Assembly: GCF_025370785.1 (NCBI RefSeq)
Contig: NZ_JAMXFA010000007.1
Location: 164,604-228,603 of the forward strand
Source: Laspinema olomoucense D3b
Lineage (GTDB): Bacteria > Cyanobacteriota > Cyanobacteriia > Cyanobacteriales > Laspinemataceae
Length of the DNA stretch: 64,000 bases
Direction: 5' to 3'
The translations under genes and the position numbers were made by a program. Shown in pieces: positions 9,171-18,189 of this stretch. How positions within the stretch are numbered: the first letter of the stretch is position 1; each line of letters opens with the position of its first letter. The notes under the pieces are model-generated. The model saw nothing but the letters and a program-made list of their open reading frames with translations. It was not told the origin of the DNA and did not search any database.

Positions 9171-9959
9171 TTACTGTGAAATAATTCCTGACCATTGGAC
9201 TTTTTTGAGTCCGTCTCGACGGTAGGAAAAGAAGTTTTCGGGGTCTTGATAGGTGCAATGGGGGGAAATGGCAACTTGTTCGGAAGTTATCCCCAATTGC
9301 TCTAACTGTAACTCAATGGTTCTTCGGACATCTAGCCGTGCTTTTCCGGGTTCGGAATCAGGTAAGATGGGGGAATTATCGAAGTCTTGAATAGTTTTTA
9401 AAATGTCTTCAGGATTGTCTAAATCAACGAGACTGGCACAGGTTTGGATGGCAACTTCGGTGTTGACTTGATACACTGGGCCGGAAATGGCGGGCCCGAT
9501 CGCCACTCGTAATTGCTCTAACTGACTCCCTTGGTTCACCATTTGGGCGATCGCCACCGCCACGATATTTGTCGCAGTTCCTCGCCATCCCGAATGCAAC
9601 GCCGCCACCTGTCCCGTTTGCATATCCCCAATCAATACCGGCGAACAATCTGCACTACAAACCCAGATTGCCTCCTTGGACCCTGCACTCATCAACCCAT
9701 CCGCCTCTGGTTTCTGTGGTGTATCCTCTTCTAACCCTTCTTCCCGAACCTGGGGGGTCAAAGTCTGGGTACTTAACACCACATTCCCATGCACCTGTTT
9801 GACGCGATACACCGAGGCGGTGGGTTGCAACACCTCCACCAACTCCTCGGGCGATCGCGGCCAAAATTGCTGAGTAAAAAACCCGTGAGCCCAAGGTTCC
9901 AGTAAACTACAAGTCAAATAGGGCAGTCCGTTCCAATTCCGCCAGCGCCAAGTATGCAT
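9171..9959 (-). CDS. pgeF: Multicopper-oxidase-like purine nucleoside phosphorylase (YfiH/LACC1 family)
   Basis: 262 residues with the full metal-site signature of the family: VKQVHG (His57), CSADCSPV (Cys105), HSGWRGT (His122). The C-terminal SPHCTYQDPENFFSYRRDG is also typical. Members act on purine nucleosides or on peptidoglycan-related substrates; older annotations call them polyphenol oxidase or laccase. The protein is cytoplasmic with no signal peptide. The gene is monocistronic and divergent from birA. Confidence 0.92.
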   Translation of the reverse strand: MHTWRWRNWNGLPYLTCSLLEPWAHGFFTQQFWPRSPEELVEVLQPTASVYRVKQVHGNVVLSTQTLTPQVREEGLEEDTPQKPEADGLMSAGSKEAIWVCSADCSPVLIGDMQTGQVAALHSGWRGTATNIVAVAIAQMVNQGSQLEQLRVAIGPAISGPVYQVNTEVAIQTCASLVDLDNPEDILKTIQDFDNSPILPDSEPGKARLDVRRTIELQLEQLGITSEQVAISPHCTYQDPENFFSYRRDGLKKVQWSGIISQ

Positions 9960-10101
9960 CTTTGGTTTGAAGATAAATAATTAATCAAGGAGTGATTCAG
10001 GGGAGGAGCGACCGCCTCAGACTACAATCCCAACTGGAAAAAATCCCAAAAATTTTCAGCCTGTATTCGCATTTTATGCTACCTTAGACCACGGACTCTT
10101 T

Positions 10102-11013
10102 ATGCGAACCGCTCCTGTGGGCCTGAATCAAGACTGCATAGAAAATATTCTGCGGTGTCTGCGATCGCAGCACCCGGTTAATCCTGGAATGAGTGACGGA
10201 GGTTTCGCCTCATTACCGTCCTTGTCTCCCTCATCCCTTGACTTTTCTATCCACATCTTGGAGCAAGTCTCCTCCACCAATGAAACCCTTTGGACCCTCC
10301 TAGCTGCCGGTGCACCCCCTGGAACGGTAGTCATCGCCACCCGTCAAACTGCGGGAAAAGGACAGCGCGGACGCCAGTGGGACTCATCACCGGGGGGTCT
10401 TTATCTCTCCCTAGCCCTAACCCCGAACCTCAATGCTCGGGATGCACTACTGCTGACCCTTTGTAGCGCTTGGGGACTGGCAACCACGTTGCGCGCCTAC
10501 AATATCCCAGTCAGCCTAAAATGGCCTAACGACTTGATTCTGGAGGGCTACAAATTGGGGGGCATCCTCACCGAAACCAAAATCCATCAGGGACAAATTA
10601 CTAAAGCAGTCGTCGGAGTGGGCATTAATTGGTCCAACCCAGTCCCCGAAACCGGGATTAATCTCCAAACCTTCCTTGGCGATCGCCCTGATCCTGGGAT
10701 CACCTCTCTGGAAATGTTGGCCGCCCTAACCCTGTGGGCCGTCGCCTCCGGATATCAAACGTTTAATGAGAAAGGAGTAGGGACTTTACTGCCATCCTAC
10801 CAAAACCTGATGGTGGGCATCGGTCAACCCCTTGCCGTAGAAGGTTCGGCAGGGATTGTCCTAGGCGTCAGCAATACCGGAGAACTGCGCGTTCGTCTGA
10901 ACCGATCGCCGGTACCCGATCCTAACTGTACTTTTACAAGTGCTTCTACTACCGAAGAAATTGAGTTGATGCCCGGTACAATTAACCAGGGGTATCCCAT
11001 TCTCAGGGCCTAA
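10102..11013 (+). CDS. birA: Biotin--[acetyl-CoA-carboxylase] ligase
   Basis: It activates biotin with ATP and transfers it to the biotin carboxyl carrier protein of acetyl-CoA carboxylase. Motifs in order: EQVSSTNETL (54-63), the biotinyl-AMP loop GKGQRGRQW (85-93), KWPNDL (140-145) and GGILTE after it, then VVGVGINW. There is no N-terminal helix-turn-helix, so it should not act as a repressor. The 303 residues include about 50 non-catalytic residues at the N-terminus; a start further in is possible, since the core begins near residue 48. It precedes the M23 peptidase gene by 80 bases. Confidence 0.93.
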   Translation: MRTAPVGLNQDCIENILRCLRSQHPVNPGMSDGGFASLPSLSPSSLDFSIHILEQVSSTNETLWTLLAAGAPPGTVVIATRQTAGKGQRGRQWDSSPGGLYLSLALTPNLNARDALLLTLCSAWGLATTLRAYNIPVSLKWPNDLILEGYKLGGILTETKIHQGQITKAVVGVGINWSNPVPETGINLQTFLGDRPDPGITSLEMLAALTLWAVASGYQTFNEKGVGTLLPSYQNLMVGIGQPLAVEGSAGIVLGVSNTGELRVRLNRSPVPDPNCTFTSASTTEEIELMPGTINQGYPILRA

Positions 11014-11092
11014 CTGCGCGGTGTTTGCTGTGTAGAACCCTGCTTTGAAACCGTTAATCCTTCTAGGAATCTATAGCGAAGAGCGAATTAAA

Positions 11093-12781
11093 ATGAGCCA
11101 GCGAAATCAATTTTCCCGCACTCCTTTAAGTATTATTTGTCAGGTTTCTCTCCTGGTGCAGGGACTCGCGTTGATTCCCTCCCTCAGCGTGATCGGTGGA
11201 GACACAGATGCTAATGCGCAGACTCCATCGGATGCAGCAGACCCTTTTGGTCAAGCTGAAATGGCCCCCCCGCCCATTGAATCACGGCCCTCGGAACCGG
11301 AAGTCTCCACGGGCGCGAAACTCTTACAACCCTTACAAGGTGCTGATTATCCAGCTTCGGAACGGGTTGAGAAAACCCCTGCTGACCCTGAGTTTGCCGA
11401 GGATGCCTCTCCAGACCCCTTAGATAGTGCCGGGGTGAGCCCTTGGTCTCCTGAATCGGACTCAGCCGAGCAGACCCTGATGGCGCAACCGGACCCGATT
11501 GGAGGATACAGACGAGAGGCGATCGCCCCACCGGAAGATTACCCGACCCCGGAAACAGCCAACGGGGAACCAACCCTCCAAAACATCCACCAAAGCAATC
11601 TTTACGTCGATCCCACGGAGTATAGTCTCCCCTCCCCCAATAATGCCCCCGCTGCTGAAGCGAGTGCCGTAGCGACACAGACACCGGAAGAGTCGGACTC
11701 CTCCAGTGCGATCGCACCCCCTCCACCGGAAGTCGTAGAAGAGGGGGCCTGGGTTGAAAAACCCCTCCCCCAAGCATCTCAGGAGATGGAAGAGCATCGT
11801 TACGCCGAGGATCAGCTACCGGTTCCGGCATCCATTCAGCAAGCCCAACAGGCGAACCTTTACAGTCCCGCCTTACAACCCCTGGAACCCCCGGCGATCG
11901 CTGCTCCAGTGGGCGCTTCCTCTGCACAACCTGAACCCGTTTACTATCCAGAACCCGAAGCCTCCTACGCCACACTGTCCCAAGTCCCAGTTAGGACTAG
12001 CCCTGTCTACCCGGACGCCTCCGTTCAAGCTGACATTGACGGCATCCACTATCGCACCAAAGCCGCTGCCCGTAACTTTGACTGGAAACGCCTGGGACGG
12101 TCCTCGGGTCGTCAGGGGAACGGCAACACTAACATGATCTTCCCCCTGGCAATTCCGGCGGAAATTACCTCCTTATTTGGCTGGCGGAACCATCCAATTT
12201 TTGGAGATAGCCGTTTCCACTCCGGTATGGACTTCGGTGCACCGACTGGAACTCCCGTTGTCGCTGCCTATAGCGGGACCGTCTCCATTGCCGATTGGAT
12301 GGGAGGGTATGGTCAAACTGTGGTCCTGCAACACCAGAATTCCACCCTGGAAACTCTGTATGCTCACCTCTCCAATATCTTTGTCCAACCCGGAGAAGTT
12401 GTGGAACAGGGTCAAGTCATTGGAGAAGTCGGCAGTACCGGAAACTCCACGGGCCCTCACCTCCATTTTGAACTGCGCGAGTTAACTCCTGAAGGGTGGA
12501 GGGCAATGGATCCAGGCACTCAAATGGAATATGCTCTAGCACAATTCATTCGCTCTTTAGAGACGGCCCCCCAAATAGCCACTCCTGCTTCGGAGAACTC
12601 CATGCTCACGACTCTACCGTCTTTAGAGATGCCTGCACCCCCGCCCCCCCTGGCCTTGTTGAACTCTCCCATCAATCTGGAAACGGCTTCAACAACCTTA
12701 CTGGATGTTCCTAGCGCCCCCCCAGTCCCCCTCCCTCCGGTTCCAGTCACCTTAGAGGTGACTATTCCCGCTGCGGAGTAA
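11093..12781 (+). CDS. Secreted M23 family peptidoglycan metallopeptidase
   Basis: 562 residues from the ATG chosen here. Residues 1-45 hold a signal sequence (LSIICQVSLLVQGLALIPSL). A long Pro/Glu/Ala-rich linker of about 300 residues follows. The LytM/M23 domain then shows HSGMDFGAPTGTPV with zinc-binding His and Asp, and GPHLHFEL with the HxH motif. It probably cuts cross-bridges in the cell wall. The frame opens at a TTG at 11045, but ATG at 11093 (MSQRNQFSRTP) gives a better signal peptide. The linker could span the periplasm or wall. A 12-bp inverted repeat follows the stop. Confidence 0.92.
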   Translation: MSQRNQFSRTPLSIICQVSLLVQGLALIPSLSVIGGDTDANAQTPSDAADPFGQAEMAPPPIESRPSEPEVSTGAKLLQPLQGADYPASERVEKTPADPEFAEDASPDPLDSAGVSPWSPESDSAEQTLMAQPDPIGGYRREAIAPPEDYPTPETANGEPTLQNIHQSNLYVDPTEYSLPSPNNAPAAEASAVATQTPEESDSSSAIAPPPPEVVEEGAWVEKPLPQASQEMEEHRYAEDQLPVPASIQQAQQANLYSPALQPLEPPAIAAPVGASSAQPEPVYYPEPEASYATLSQVPVRTSPVYPDASVQADIDGIHYRTKAAARNFDWKRLGRSSGRQGNGNTNMIFPLAIPAEITSLFGWRNHPIFGDSRFHSGMDFGAPTGTPVVAAYSGTVSIADWMGGYGQTVVLQHQNSTLETLYAHLSNIFVQPGEVVEQGQVIGEVGSTGNSTGPHLHFELRELTPEGWRAMDPGTQMEYALAQFIRSLETAPQIATPASENSMLTTLPSLEMPAPPPPLALLNSPINLETASTTLLDVPSAPPVPLPPVPVTLEVTIPAAE

Positions 12782-12790
12782 CCCTCTTTT

Positions 12791-12825
12791 GTTTGGAGTA
12801 ACGACAGCCGGTGGTTACTCCAAAC
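12791..12825. terminator. Inverted repeat after the M23 gene, possible terminator
   Basis: A perfect 12-bp stem, GTTTGGAGTAAC (12791-12802) with GTTACTCCAAAC (12814-12825), has an 11-base loop and starts 10 bases after the stop codon. No T-run follows, so termination is uncertain. Confidence 0.5.
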
Positions 12826-13163
12826 TGGGGTTTGCGATCGCTGTTTTTTTAGGCGATCGCCCCATTGGGAACTGGGTTTATTTTCCCTAAAACTCCCGAG
12901 AACAACTGAGGTTATTCGTTACTACAAACTGGGGAACGACTCGTTTTGGCTTAAGAATTCTTTACAGCGTCGGCTAAAAAAAAATAGGCATCAGGGCTTG
13001 TATTGTTGCACCCGATGCTCTATTATGTAATAATGGGAACTTTGACTGAAATAAAATTTTTGAGTATATTTCCATTATAACATAATATATCAAACTCCCG
13101 AAACAAATGCAACCCCGCAATGAAAAAAAAATGCGCCGGGGTGATATTGAACTTTAAAATTAA
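12826..13163. other. Intergenic region between M23 gene and ribE
   Basis: Two convergent genes end here. It holds two close GCGATCGC sites around 12834-12860 (short inverted repeat), AT-rich sequence, and a weak hairpin near 12988-13020. No gene is seen. Confidence 0.45.
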
Positions 13164-13883
13164 TTAAAGATAGCCATGTTCTGCCAGAAAAGAGGGGGAA
13201 ATCTGCTCCAAACTGGAAAGGGAGGGAGTGACATCATCAAAGGGGATGTCAGACACAGCAGAACCGAAACTTGAACGGATGAATTTACCGACATATTTAC
13301 CTAAAATATCGGCTTCTAAATTAACCCAGTGACCGAGTTGGAGATAGCGGAGGTTAGTTTCGGCATAGCTGTGGGGGATGACGGCAGCGGTAAAGTAAGT
13401 GCCTTGTTCATCACAGTGGGCGATGGTGAGACTGATGCCATTGACAGCAATGCTCCCTTTGGGAACGATATAAGGGGCAATTTGGCGCTGCCATAGCTGT
13501 TGGGAAGAGGGGGGTGCAGTAAAAGTCATTTCCCAGGAACTAGCGGTTTGGATGGACTGTTGCAGACAGCCGATCGCATCCACATGACCTGTGACAAAAT
13601 GGCCGCCTAATTTGCTGCCAACGCGCAAAGAGGTTTCGAGATTGACGTAGGTATGGGAGACAGTCCCGAGGGTGGTGCGATCGAGGGTTTCCGGGGAGGC
13701 GATCGCCACAAAACCTCGGGGTAAAATCTCGACGACGGTTAAACATACCCCATCGACGGCGACGCTATCCCCTAATTCTAAATCCGAAAGCACCACCTCA
13801 GCGCCCGAATGACAGGAAATTTTGAGATTTTCTGTCCCGATCGCCTCAATGGTGCCTAACCCCTGAATTAATCCGGTAAACAT
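13164..13883 (-). CDS. ribE: Riboflavin synthase alpha subunit
   Basis: It dismutates two 6,7-dimethyl-8-ribityllumazine molecules to riboflavin. The protein has the two tandem lumazine-binding barrels of the family: the first opens with MFTGLIQGLGTIE and includes SVAVDGVCLTV; the second includes GGHFVTGHVD and SIAVNGISLTI. It is slightly longer than usual (239 residues) because of a C-terminal tail of about 20. AAGGA precedes the start. No FMN riboswitch is evident upstream and no other rib genes are adjacent, as is common in cyanobacteria. Confidence 0.95.
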   Translation of the reverse strand: MFTGLIQGLGTIEAIGTENLKISCHSGAEVVLSDLELGDSVAVDGVCLTVVEILPRGFVAIASPETLDRTTLGTVSHTYVNLETSLRVGSKLGGHFVTGHVDAIGCLQQSIQTASSWEMTFTAPPSSQQLWQRQIAPYIVPKGSIAVNGISLTIAHCDEQGTYFTAAVIPHSYAETNLRYLQLGHWVNLEADILGKYVGKFIRSSFGSAVSDIPFDDVTPSLSSLEQISPSFLAEHGYL

Positions 13884-14203
13884 GGCTTTTTCCTTGAAAT
13901 TGCATAAATTATCGACAGGTCCTTACCATTTTTGCCAGTGTCCTGTCAAATTTTTTATTAAATTCCTGGCATAAGAGGGAGCTAAGGAAGCAAAGAAGGA
14001 GGCATACTGGAATTTATAAAGGTAAAAAAGCACCGTGGCTGATCTGAAGGGAGGTACCATGAGACTGCACTTCTGGTTGAACCTAAAGGTTTTGCCTTAA
14101 CGTTATAGTGAAGCATGGACCTGCCTGAAACCGGAGAAAGAGACTTACAAAAGAGGTGCCGAGTTCATTATCCCCCATAGCGTGTTCTAAAGAGGCCGAG
14201 CCG
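13884..14203. other. Divergent intergenic region, ribE / DUF151 gene
   Basis: It should hold promoters for both genes. A very short frame with a strong SD lies at 14059-14100 and is listed separately. I cannot place promoter boxes with confidence. Confidence 0.4.
14059..14100 (+). CDS. Possible 13-residue leader peptide
   Basis: The frame reads MRLHFWLNLKVLP and stops. GGGAGG lies six bases before the ATG, a better SD than most genes in the window have. It ends about 100 bases before the DUF151 nuclease gene on the same strand. It could be an upstream ORF that couples or attenuates the gene, or chance. Nothing else supports translation. Confidence 0.25.
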   Translation: MRLHFWLNLKVLP

Positions 14204-14722
14204 ATGATTGAGATGAAAGTCGCTGGAATTGCATTGGATGCAGCAACAAGGAGTCCCATAGTGCTGCTCAGAGACGCCGGAGATCGACGAGCTCTGCCGA
14301 TCTATATAGGCCAAGACCAAGCTAGGTCAATTATTAGCGCCCTCGAAAGCCAAAAACCGCCTAGGCCCTTGACCCACGATCTCATGGTGAATATCCTAGA
14401 AGAATATGAGATCAGTTTAGACCGGATTATTATTCATACTTTACAAGACAATACGTTCTATGCAGTCCTGAAGCTTCGTCATGGAGAAGCGCTTAAGGAG
14501 ATTGACGCCCGTCCTTCGGATGCGATCGCCTTAGCACTGCGGACCAATAGCCCGATTTGGGTGATGGAAGAAGTGGTGGCGGATGCCTCGATTCCCGTGG
14601 ATCGAGAAGCAGATGAAGCAGAACGACAAGCATTCCGTGATTTTGTTTCTAACATTAGCCCGGAAGATTTCATACAACGTAAGGAATTTGGTTCGGGTAG
14701 TGGAGAAGTTCAAGAGTCGTAG
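14204..14722 (+). CDS. Bifunctional nuclease family protein (DUF151)
   Basis: 172 residues. The DUF151 core covers residues 1-135: MIEMKVAGIALD, LLRDAGDRRALPIYIG, then ARPSDAIALALR. Family members have been reported to have RNase and DNase activity, and in plants to link to defence responses; the function in cyanobacteria is not settled. ATG at 14204 has AGAGG upstream and puts the conserved core at the N-terminus; a GTG at 14156 would add 16 unconserved residues. It precedes the aldo/keto reductase by 130 bases. Confidence 0.9.
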   Translation: MIEMKVAGIALDAATRSPIVLLRDAGDRRALPIYIGQDQARSIISALESQKPPRPLTHDLMVNILEEYEISLDRIIIHTLQDNTFYAVLKLRHGEALKEIDARPSDAIALALRTNSPIWVMEEVVADASIPVDREADEAERQAFRDFVSNISPEDFIQRKEFGSGSGEVQES

Positions 14723-14855
14723 AGCGTTCCTGGGGAGTTGGAAGCAAGGGAAATCAAGAATTAAGAATCAAGAGAAACTTGGTGATCTGTGCATTCTAAT
14801 CTCTCAACTCCCGGCCTCCCTCTCAGGAACGAAATATGAGGAGAAAATGTAAATC

Positions 14856-16019
14856 GTGTACTACCGCCGATTTGGAAAAACCAATTTACATCTCTCGGTT
14901 TTTTCCCTGGGAACGATGCGATATTTGGCTTCCCCGGAAAATGCGATCGCCACGGTGCAAGCAGCGGTAAAACGGGGAATCAACCATCTCGAAACCGCCC
15001 GAGGATATGGCAACAGTGAAGAATATCTCGGACTAGCCCTGAGGGAACTGTTACACCCGAACTCCCCCCAGTGCCGAGAACAGTTGTACATCACAACTAA
15101 ACTCCCTCCTTCAGGGAATGCGGATGAAGTTGAACGGTGCATTGATGAATCGTTAGACCGGCTGAATGTTAATTATCTGGATGGGTTGACCATTCATGGC
15201 ATCAATACTCACGAACATTTAGAGTGGGTGTTAAATGCTCAGGGCGGAATGCAGGGGATTAACCAAGCACTGCGCGATCGCCGAGTTCGACATCTCGGAT
15301 TTTCGACTCATGGCAGCTTAGACTTAATTTTAGCAACCCTTAACACCGATTTATTTGAATTTATCAATCTGCATTATTACTATTTCTTCCAGCGCAATGC
15401 TGCGGCTCTTGCCCTAGCCCATCAAAAAGATTTAGGCATTTTTATTATTTCCCCCGCCGACAAAGGGGGAAAACTACATACCCCACCCGAGCAACTTTCC
15501 CAACTCTGTCATCCCTTAACCCCCCTAGAATTTAACTATCAGTTCTTGTTAAGCGACCCGCGCATCACCACCTTAAGTTTTGGTGCCGCCAACCCCCAAG
15601 AACTCACCCTGCTCGATCGCCTGTCCCTTCTGAACAATCCCCTAGACCCGGATGAGAGCCAACTTATACCCATCCCCCAAGACACCATCAACCGCCTAGA
15701 AACCCATTCCAACGAAGTTTTAGGTTCAGATCAATGCAGTCAATGTTATGCCTGTTTGCCTTGTCCGGAAACCATTAATATTCCCGAAATCTTACGATTA
15801 AGAAATCTCGCCGTTGCCTACTCCATGACCGATTATAGTCAGTACCGATATTCCATGTTTGAAAATGCCGGACATTGGTTTCCCGGCATGAAAGGAAATC
15901 GATGTACCGACTGTGGAGATTGTTTACCCCGCTGTCCAGAACAACTGAATATCCCCGCACTTTTAGCAGATACTCACGATCGCCTCAAAGGCAAATCCGG
16001 TCGGCGATTATGGGGGTAA
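14856..16019 (+). CDS. Aldo/keto reductase with C-terminal ferredoxin-type motifs
   Basis: 387 residues starting at GTG with GAGGAG upstream. Residues 1-260 form an AKR barrel (MYYRRFGKTNLHLS, then the catalytic-helix region NHLETARGYGNSEEYLG). The C-terminal 100 residues hold two cysteine clusters, CSQCYACLPC and CTDCGDCLPRC, suited to iron-sulfur clusters. This fused form is common in bacteria and probably moves electrons between a cluster and NAD(P)H; the substrate is unknown. Confidence 0.9.
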   Translation: MYYRRFGKTNLHLSVFSLGTMRYLASPENAIATVQAAVKRGINHLETARGYGNSEEYLGLALRELLHPNSPQCREQLYITTKLPPSGNADEVERCIDESLDRLNVNYLDGLTIHGINTHEHLEWVLNAQGGMQGINQALRDRRVRHLGFSTHGSLDLILATLNTDLFEFINLHYYYFFQRNAAALALAHQKDLGIFIISPADKGGKLHTPPEQLSQLCHPLTPLEFNYQFLLSDPRITTLSFGAANPQELTLLDRLSLLNNPLDPDESQLIPIPQDTINRLETHSNEVLGSDQCSQCYACLPCPETINIPEILRLRNLAVAYSMTDYSQYRYSMFENAGHWFPGMKGNRCTDCGDCLPRCPEQLNIPALLADTHDRLKGKSGRRLWG

Positions 16020-16059
16020 TCTAGGGTACTTTTGTTAAACCTATTGAACCGAAGGACCA

Positions 16060-16126
16060 GGAACCCGGTTTCTTGCCCAAATTAGCTGAAAAGATCCAAA
16101 ATTTTGTTAAGAAACCCGGTTTCTAA
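16060..16126. repeat. GAAACCCGGTTTCT repeat pair
   Basis: Two copies of GAACCCGGTTTCT (starts at 16061 and 16111) flank about 37 AT-rich bases. The same arrangement is seen at 48885-48953 and, more diverged, at 25672-25755, 35968-36030, 51980-52048 and 53304-53420. It is a dispersed intergenic repeat. Confidence 0.6.
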
Positions 16127-16170
16127 CCGTTACGGTGTCCTCAGACTAGCAGCTACTTAAAATTAAAATT

Positions 16171-16854
16171 ATGACTTCGGAACGCGCTAAAAATCACCTA
16201 ATACCAAATTCGGTTATTAAAAGTCGTTTTCATGGAGTAGCTGGCGTCGGCAGGCTTTGTCCGTATAGCCCAACCCCATCGGGTGCGGGTTTTTACCTCT
16301 TTTTGCTCCTAGTTGCTTTAATTCCCCTGTGGACGAGAGTTGGGTTAACTCAAACTCCCGCGCCAGCATTAGAAGCAGTAGAGGACATGGTACCACCGGA
16401 CGAGCGCGAACAACCGCCTTTAGAACTGCAGCAAATGCCTCCGGAAAAACCCCCCTTACAGTTCCTAACCATCCCACCGGAAATCGATCCTGCCCAATTT
16501 AATATCACCACGAATTACACCATTTCCCAAAGTGGGGTAACGGTTCCTTCCTTATGGTGGGTTAACGAACAGTTTGGTTATAGACTGGTCGAGAACTGGT
16601 TAGCTTACCCCCGGAATGGAGGGGATACAGGCACGGTGGATGTGATTGTTAACCGTCAAAGCTGGGGTTTGCTGGATTACCTGCAACGCTATGAGTTTCT
16701 GAATCATTTCGGGCAAGTGGGGAGGGATTACGGGTACAACATCCGGGTGTTTACTCGTCAGCAAAAACTTTTGGGCAGTTATACCTGTACCTCCGAACCG
16801 ATCGCCTGCAACTTGTGGTTGGATTCCGAGGAATTAGACAGCCAAGCGCCGTAA
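16171..16854 (+). CDS. Secreted hypothetical protein; 5' end overlaps a dispersed repeat
   Basis: The frame starts at ATG 16171, but codons 23-42 are read through copy D of the dispersed repeat (16238-16296), so the first 45 residues are probably not original protein. The hydrophobic segment FYLFLLLVALIPLWT then looks like a signal peptide. A Pro/Glu-rich spacer follows, then a 130-residue domain (SLWWVNEQFGYRLVENWLA, then WGLLDYLQRYEFLNHFG) that I do not recognise. The domain probably acts outside the cytoplasm. A TTG within the hydrophobic stretch could be the true start. The gene is convergent with the solute-binding protein, 20 bases away. Confidence 0.7.
   Translation: MTSERAKNHLIPNSVIKSRFHGVAGVGRLCPYSPTPSGAGFYLFLLLVALIPLWTRVGLTQTPAPALEAVEDMVPPDEREQPPLELQQMPPEKPPLQFLTIPPEIDPAQFNITTNYTISQSGVTVPSLWWVNEQFGYRLVENWLAYPRNGGDTGTVDVIVNRQSWGLLDYLQRYEFLNHFGQVGRDYGYNIRVFTRQQKLLGSYTCTSEPIACNLWLDSEELDSQAP
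16238..16296 (-). repeat. Dispersed double-hairpin repeat, copy D, inside a reading frame
   Basis: It reads GGCAGGCTTTGTCCGTATAG then CGGGTGCGGGTTTTT, the inverted and shortened form of the repeat at 4541-4597. It lies within the open frame of the secreted protein at 16171-16854, just before its hydrophobic signal segment. Confidence 0.65.
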
Positions 16855-16874
16855 ACCTGGGGCCATTCCAACCT

Positions 16875-18122
16875 TTAACTCAGACGGATTTCCCGCCAGA
16901 GGGCCTGATATGTTTCCGCAATCTCTGGGGTGAGGGGTTCAATAAATTCGCTCTTGGCGATCGCCTCGGCAGTGGGTAAGAGTATCCCATCAGTTTGTAA
17001 GGCGGGGGGTAATTCTTCTCGGTCCCGGTTCAACAACATCGGAGAAACAGCTTTACCCAATTGAGAAAGCTGAACCGCCATTTCCGGGTTCCAGCAAAAA
17101 TTAATCCATTGTTTTGCCAAAGATGAGGCGGGGGGTGGTGTTTCTGTGTTCACCGGATTGGGTCCTGCCGGTCGGACCCACAATTCTGACCATAACGCCG
17201 TTCCCGAGGGAGGAACCACGGCGCGAATTTTAGGATTGCGCTGCATGGTTGCCAGGATATCCGTGGACCATCCTACCGCGACCCAAGTATCCCCCAGGAG
17301 TAAGGGTTGGAGATAGGCATCGTTACTATAAAGTCTAGCTTGGCGATGGAGTGCGAGAAGTTTTTCCTTGAGTTCGGGGAGATCCGCAAGGCGATCGCGA
17401 TTGTAGGAGTGACCGAGGGTTTTGAGGGTTAAACCAATCACTTCCCGGGGACTATCGAGTAAGGAGAGGCGATCGCGCAGTTCCGGACGCCATAAATCAC
17501 TCCAATCTTGGGGAGTCCAACCTAAATTTTTGACTTTATCTGCCCGATAGGCAATCACCGTAGTTCCCCACCGATACGGTGCGCCCCACACTTGACCCTT
17601 GGGGTCCAATTTTCCCGCAGCATTTCGTCGGACCAGGGTTTGCCATTGGGAGGGGAGGTTGTCCCATTGCTCTAGGGTGGTGGGGTCCAGGGGGAGAATC
17701 AGTTTTTGGGCGATCGCGCGTTCTAACCAGTAATTTCCTAACGTCACCAAATCAGCCAAGTTTGAAGGTCCCGCATCCCCATTACTCCCAGGCAGATTCC
17801 ATCGGCGATCCGAGTTGTTGGATGGGGGTTTTTTCCACTGTTGCAGGAGTCGAAACAACTCGTCTAAATGCTCCGCCGGGGAAAAGTTTAAAACCGCCCC
17901 CTTGTCCAGTTGCTTGCGGAATGCCCCCATTGCTTGGGCAGGAATGGAACTTTTCAACAGCCTAATTTTGAGAGTTTGGCGATCAACAGTCCCACATCCG
18001 CTCAACAACTGGGCAACGGCTAGGGTACTGAGGCTCACTAAAAAAGATCTTCGATTCACACGCTTAATAATAGGATTTTGTTCAATCACACCCGTCCCTA
18101 GGGGAAACTGGACGACTTTCAT
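16875..18122 (-). CDS. Extracellular solute-binding lipoprotein (polyamine-type)
   Basis: 415 residues. NRRSFLVSLS followed by a hydrophobic stretch and LLSGC looks like a Tat-type lipoprotein signal with the lipidated Cys near residue 43. The body has features of family-1 periplasmic binding proteins of PotD type (LGNYWLERAIAQKLILPLD, VWGAPYRWGTTVIAYR, WVAVGWSTDILA). It should bind a solute for an ABC importer, but no permease or ATPase gene is next to it, so the ligand is unknown. It ends convergent to the secreted protein. Confidence 0.86.
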   Translation of the reverse strand: MKVVQFPLGTGVIEQNPIIKRVNRRSFLVSLSTLAVAQLLSGCGTVDRQTLKIRLLKSSIPAQAMGAFRKQLDKGAVLNFSPAEHLDELFRLLQQWKKPPSNNSDRRWNLPGSNGDAGPSNLADLVTLGNYWLERAIAQKLILPLDPTTLEQWDNLPSQWQTLVRRNAAGKLDPKGQVWGAPYRWGTTVIAYRADKVKNLGWTPQDWSDLWRPELRDRLSLLDSPREVIGLTLKTLGHSYNRDRLADLPELKEKLLALHRQARLYSNDAYLQPLLLGDTWVAVGWSTDILATMQRNPKIRAVVPPSGTALWSELWVRPAGPNPVNTETPPPASSLAKQWINFCWNPEMAVQLSQLGKAVSPMLLNRDREELPPALQTDGILLPTAEAIAKSEFIEPLTPEIAETYQALWREIRLS

Positions 18123-18189
18123 CAGGTCTAAGGGTTAGAAATTAACCGCTTCCCGTTTCCCGCTTCTCTCTTATTTTAGCGGTCAAATC

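Noticed and set aside
11211..11975. 254-codon minus-strand frame opposite the M23 gene
   Set aside because: It lies opposite the Pro/Glu-rich linker of a clear gene and consists of Arg/Gly/Pro-rich shadow sequence.
13884..13960. FMN riboswitch before ribE
   Set aside because: The conserved RFN element segments are not visible in the short leader.
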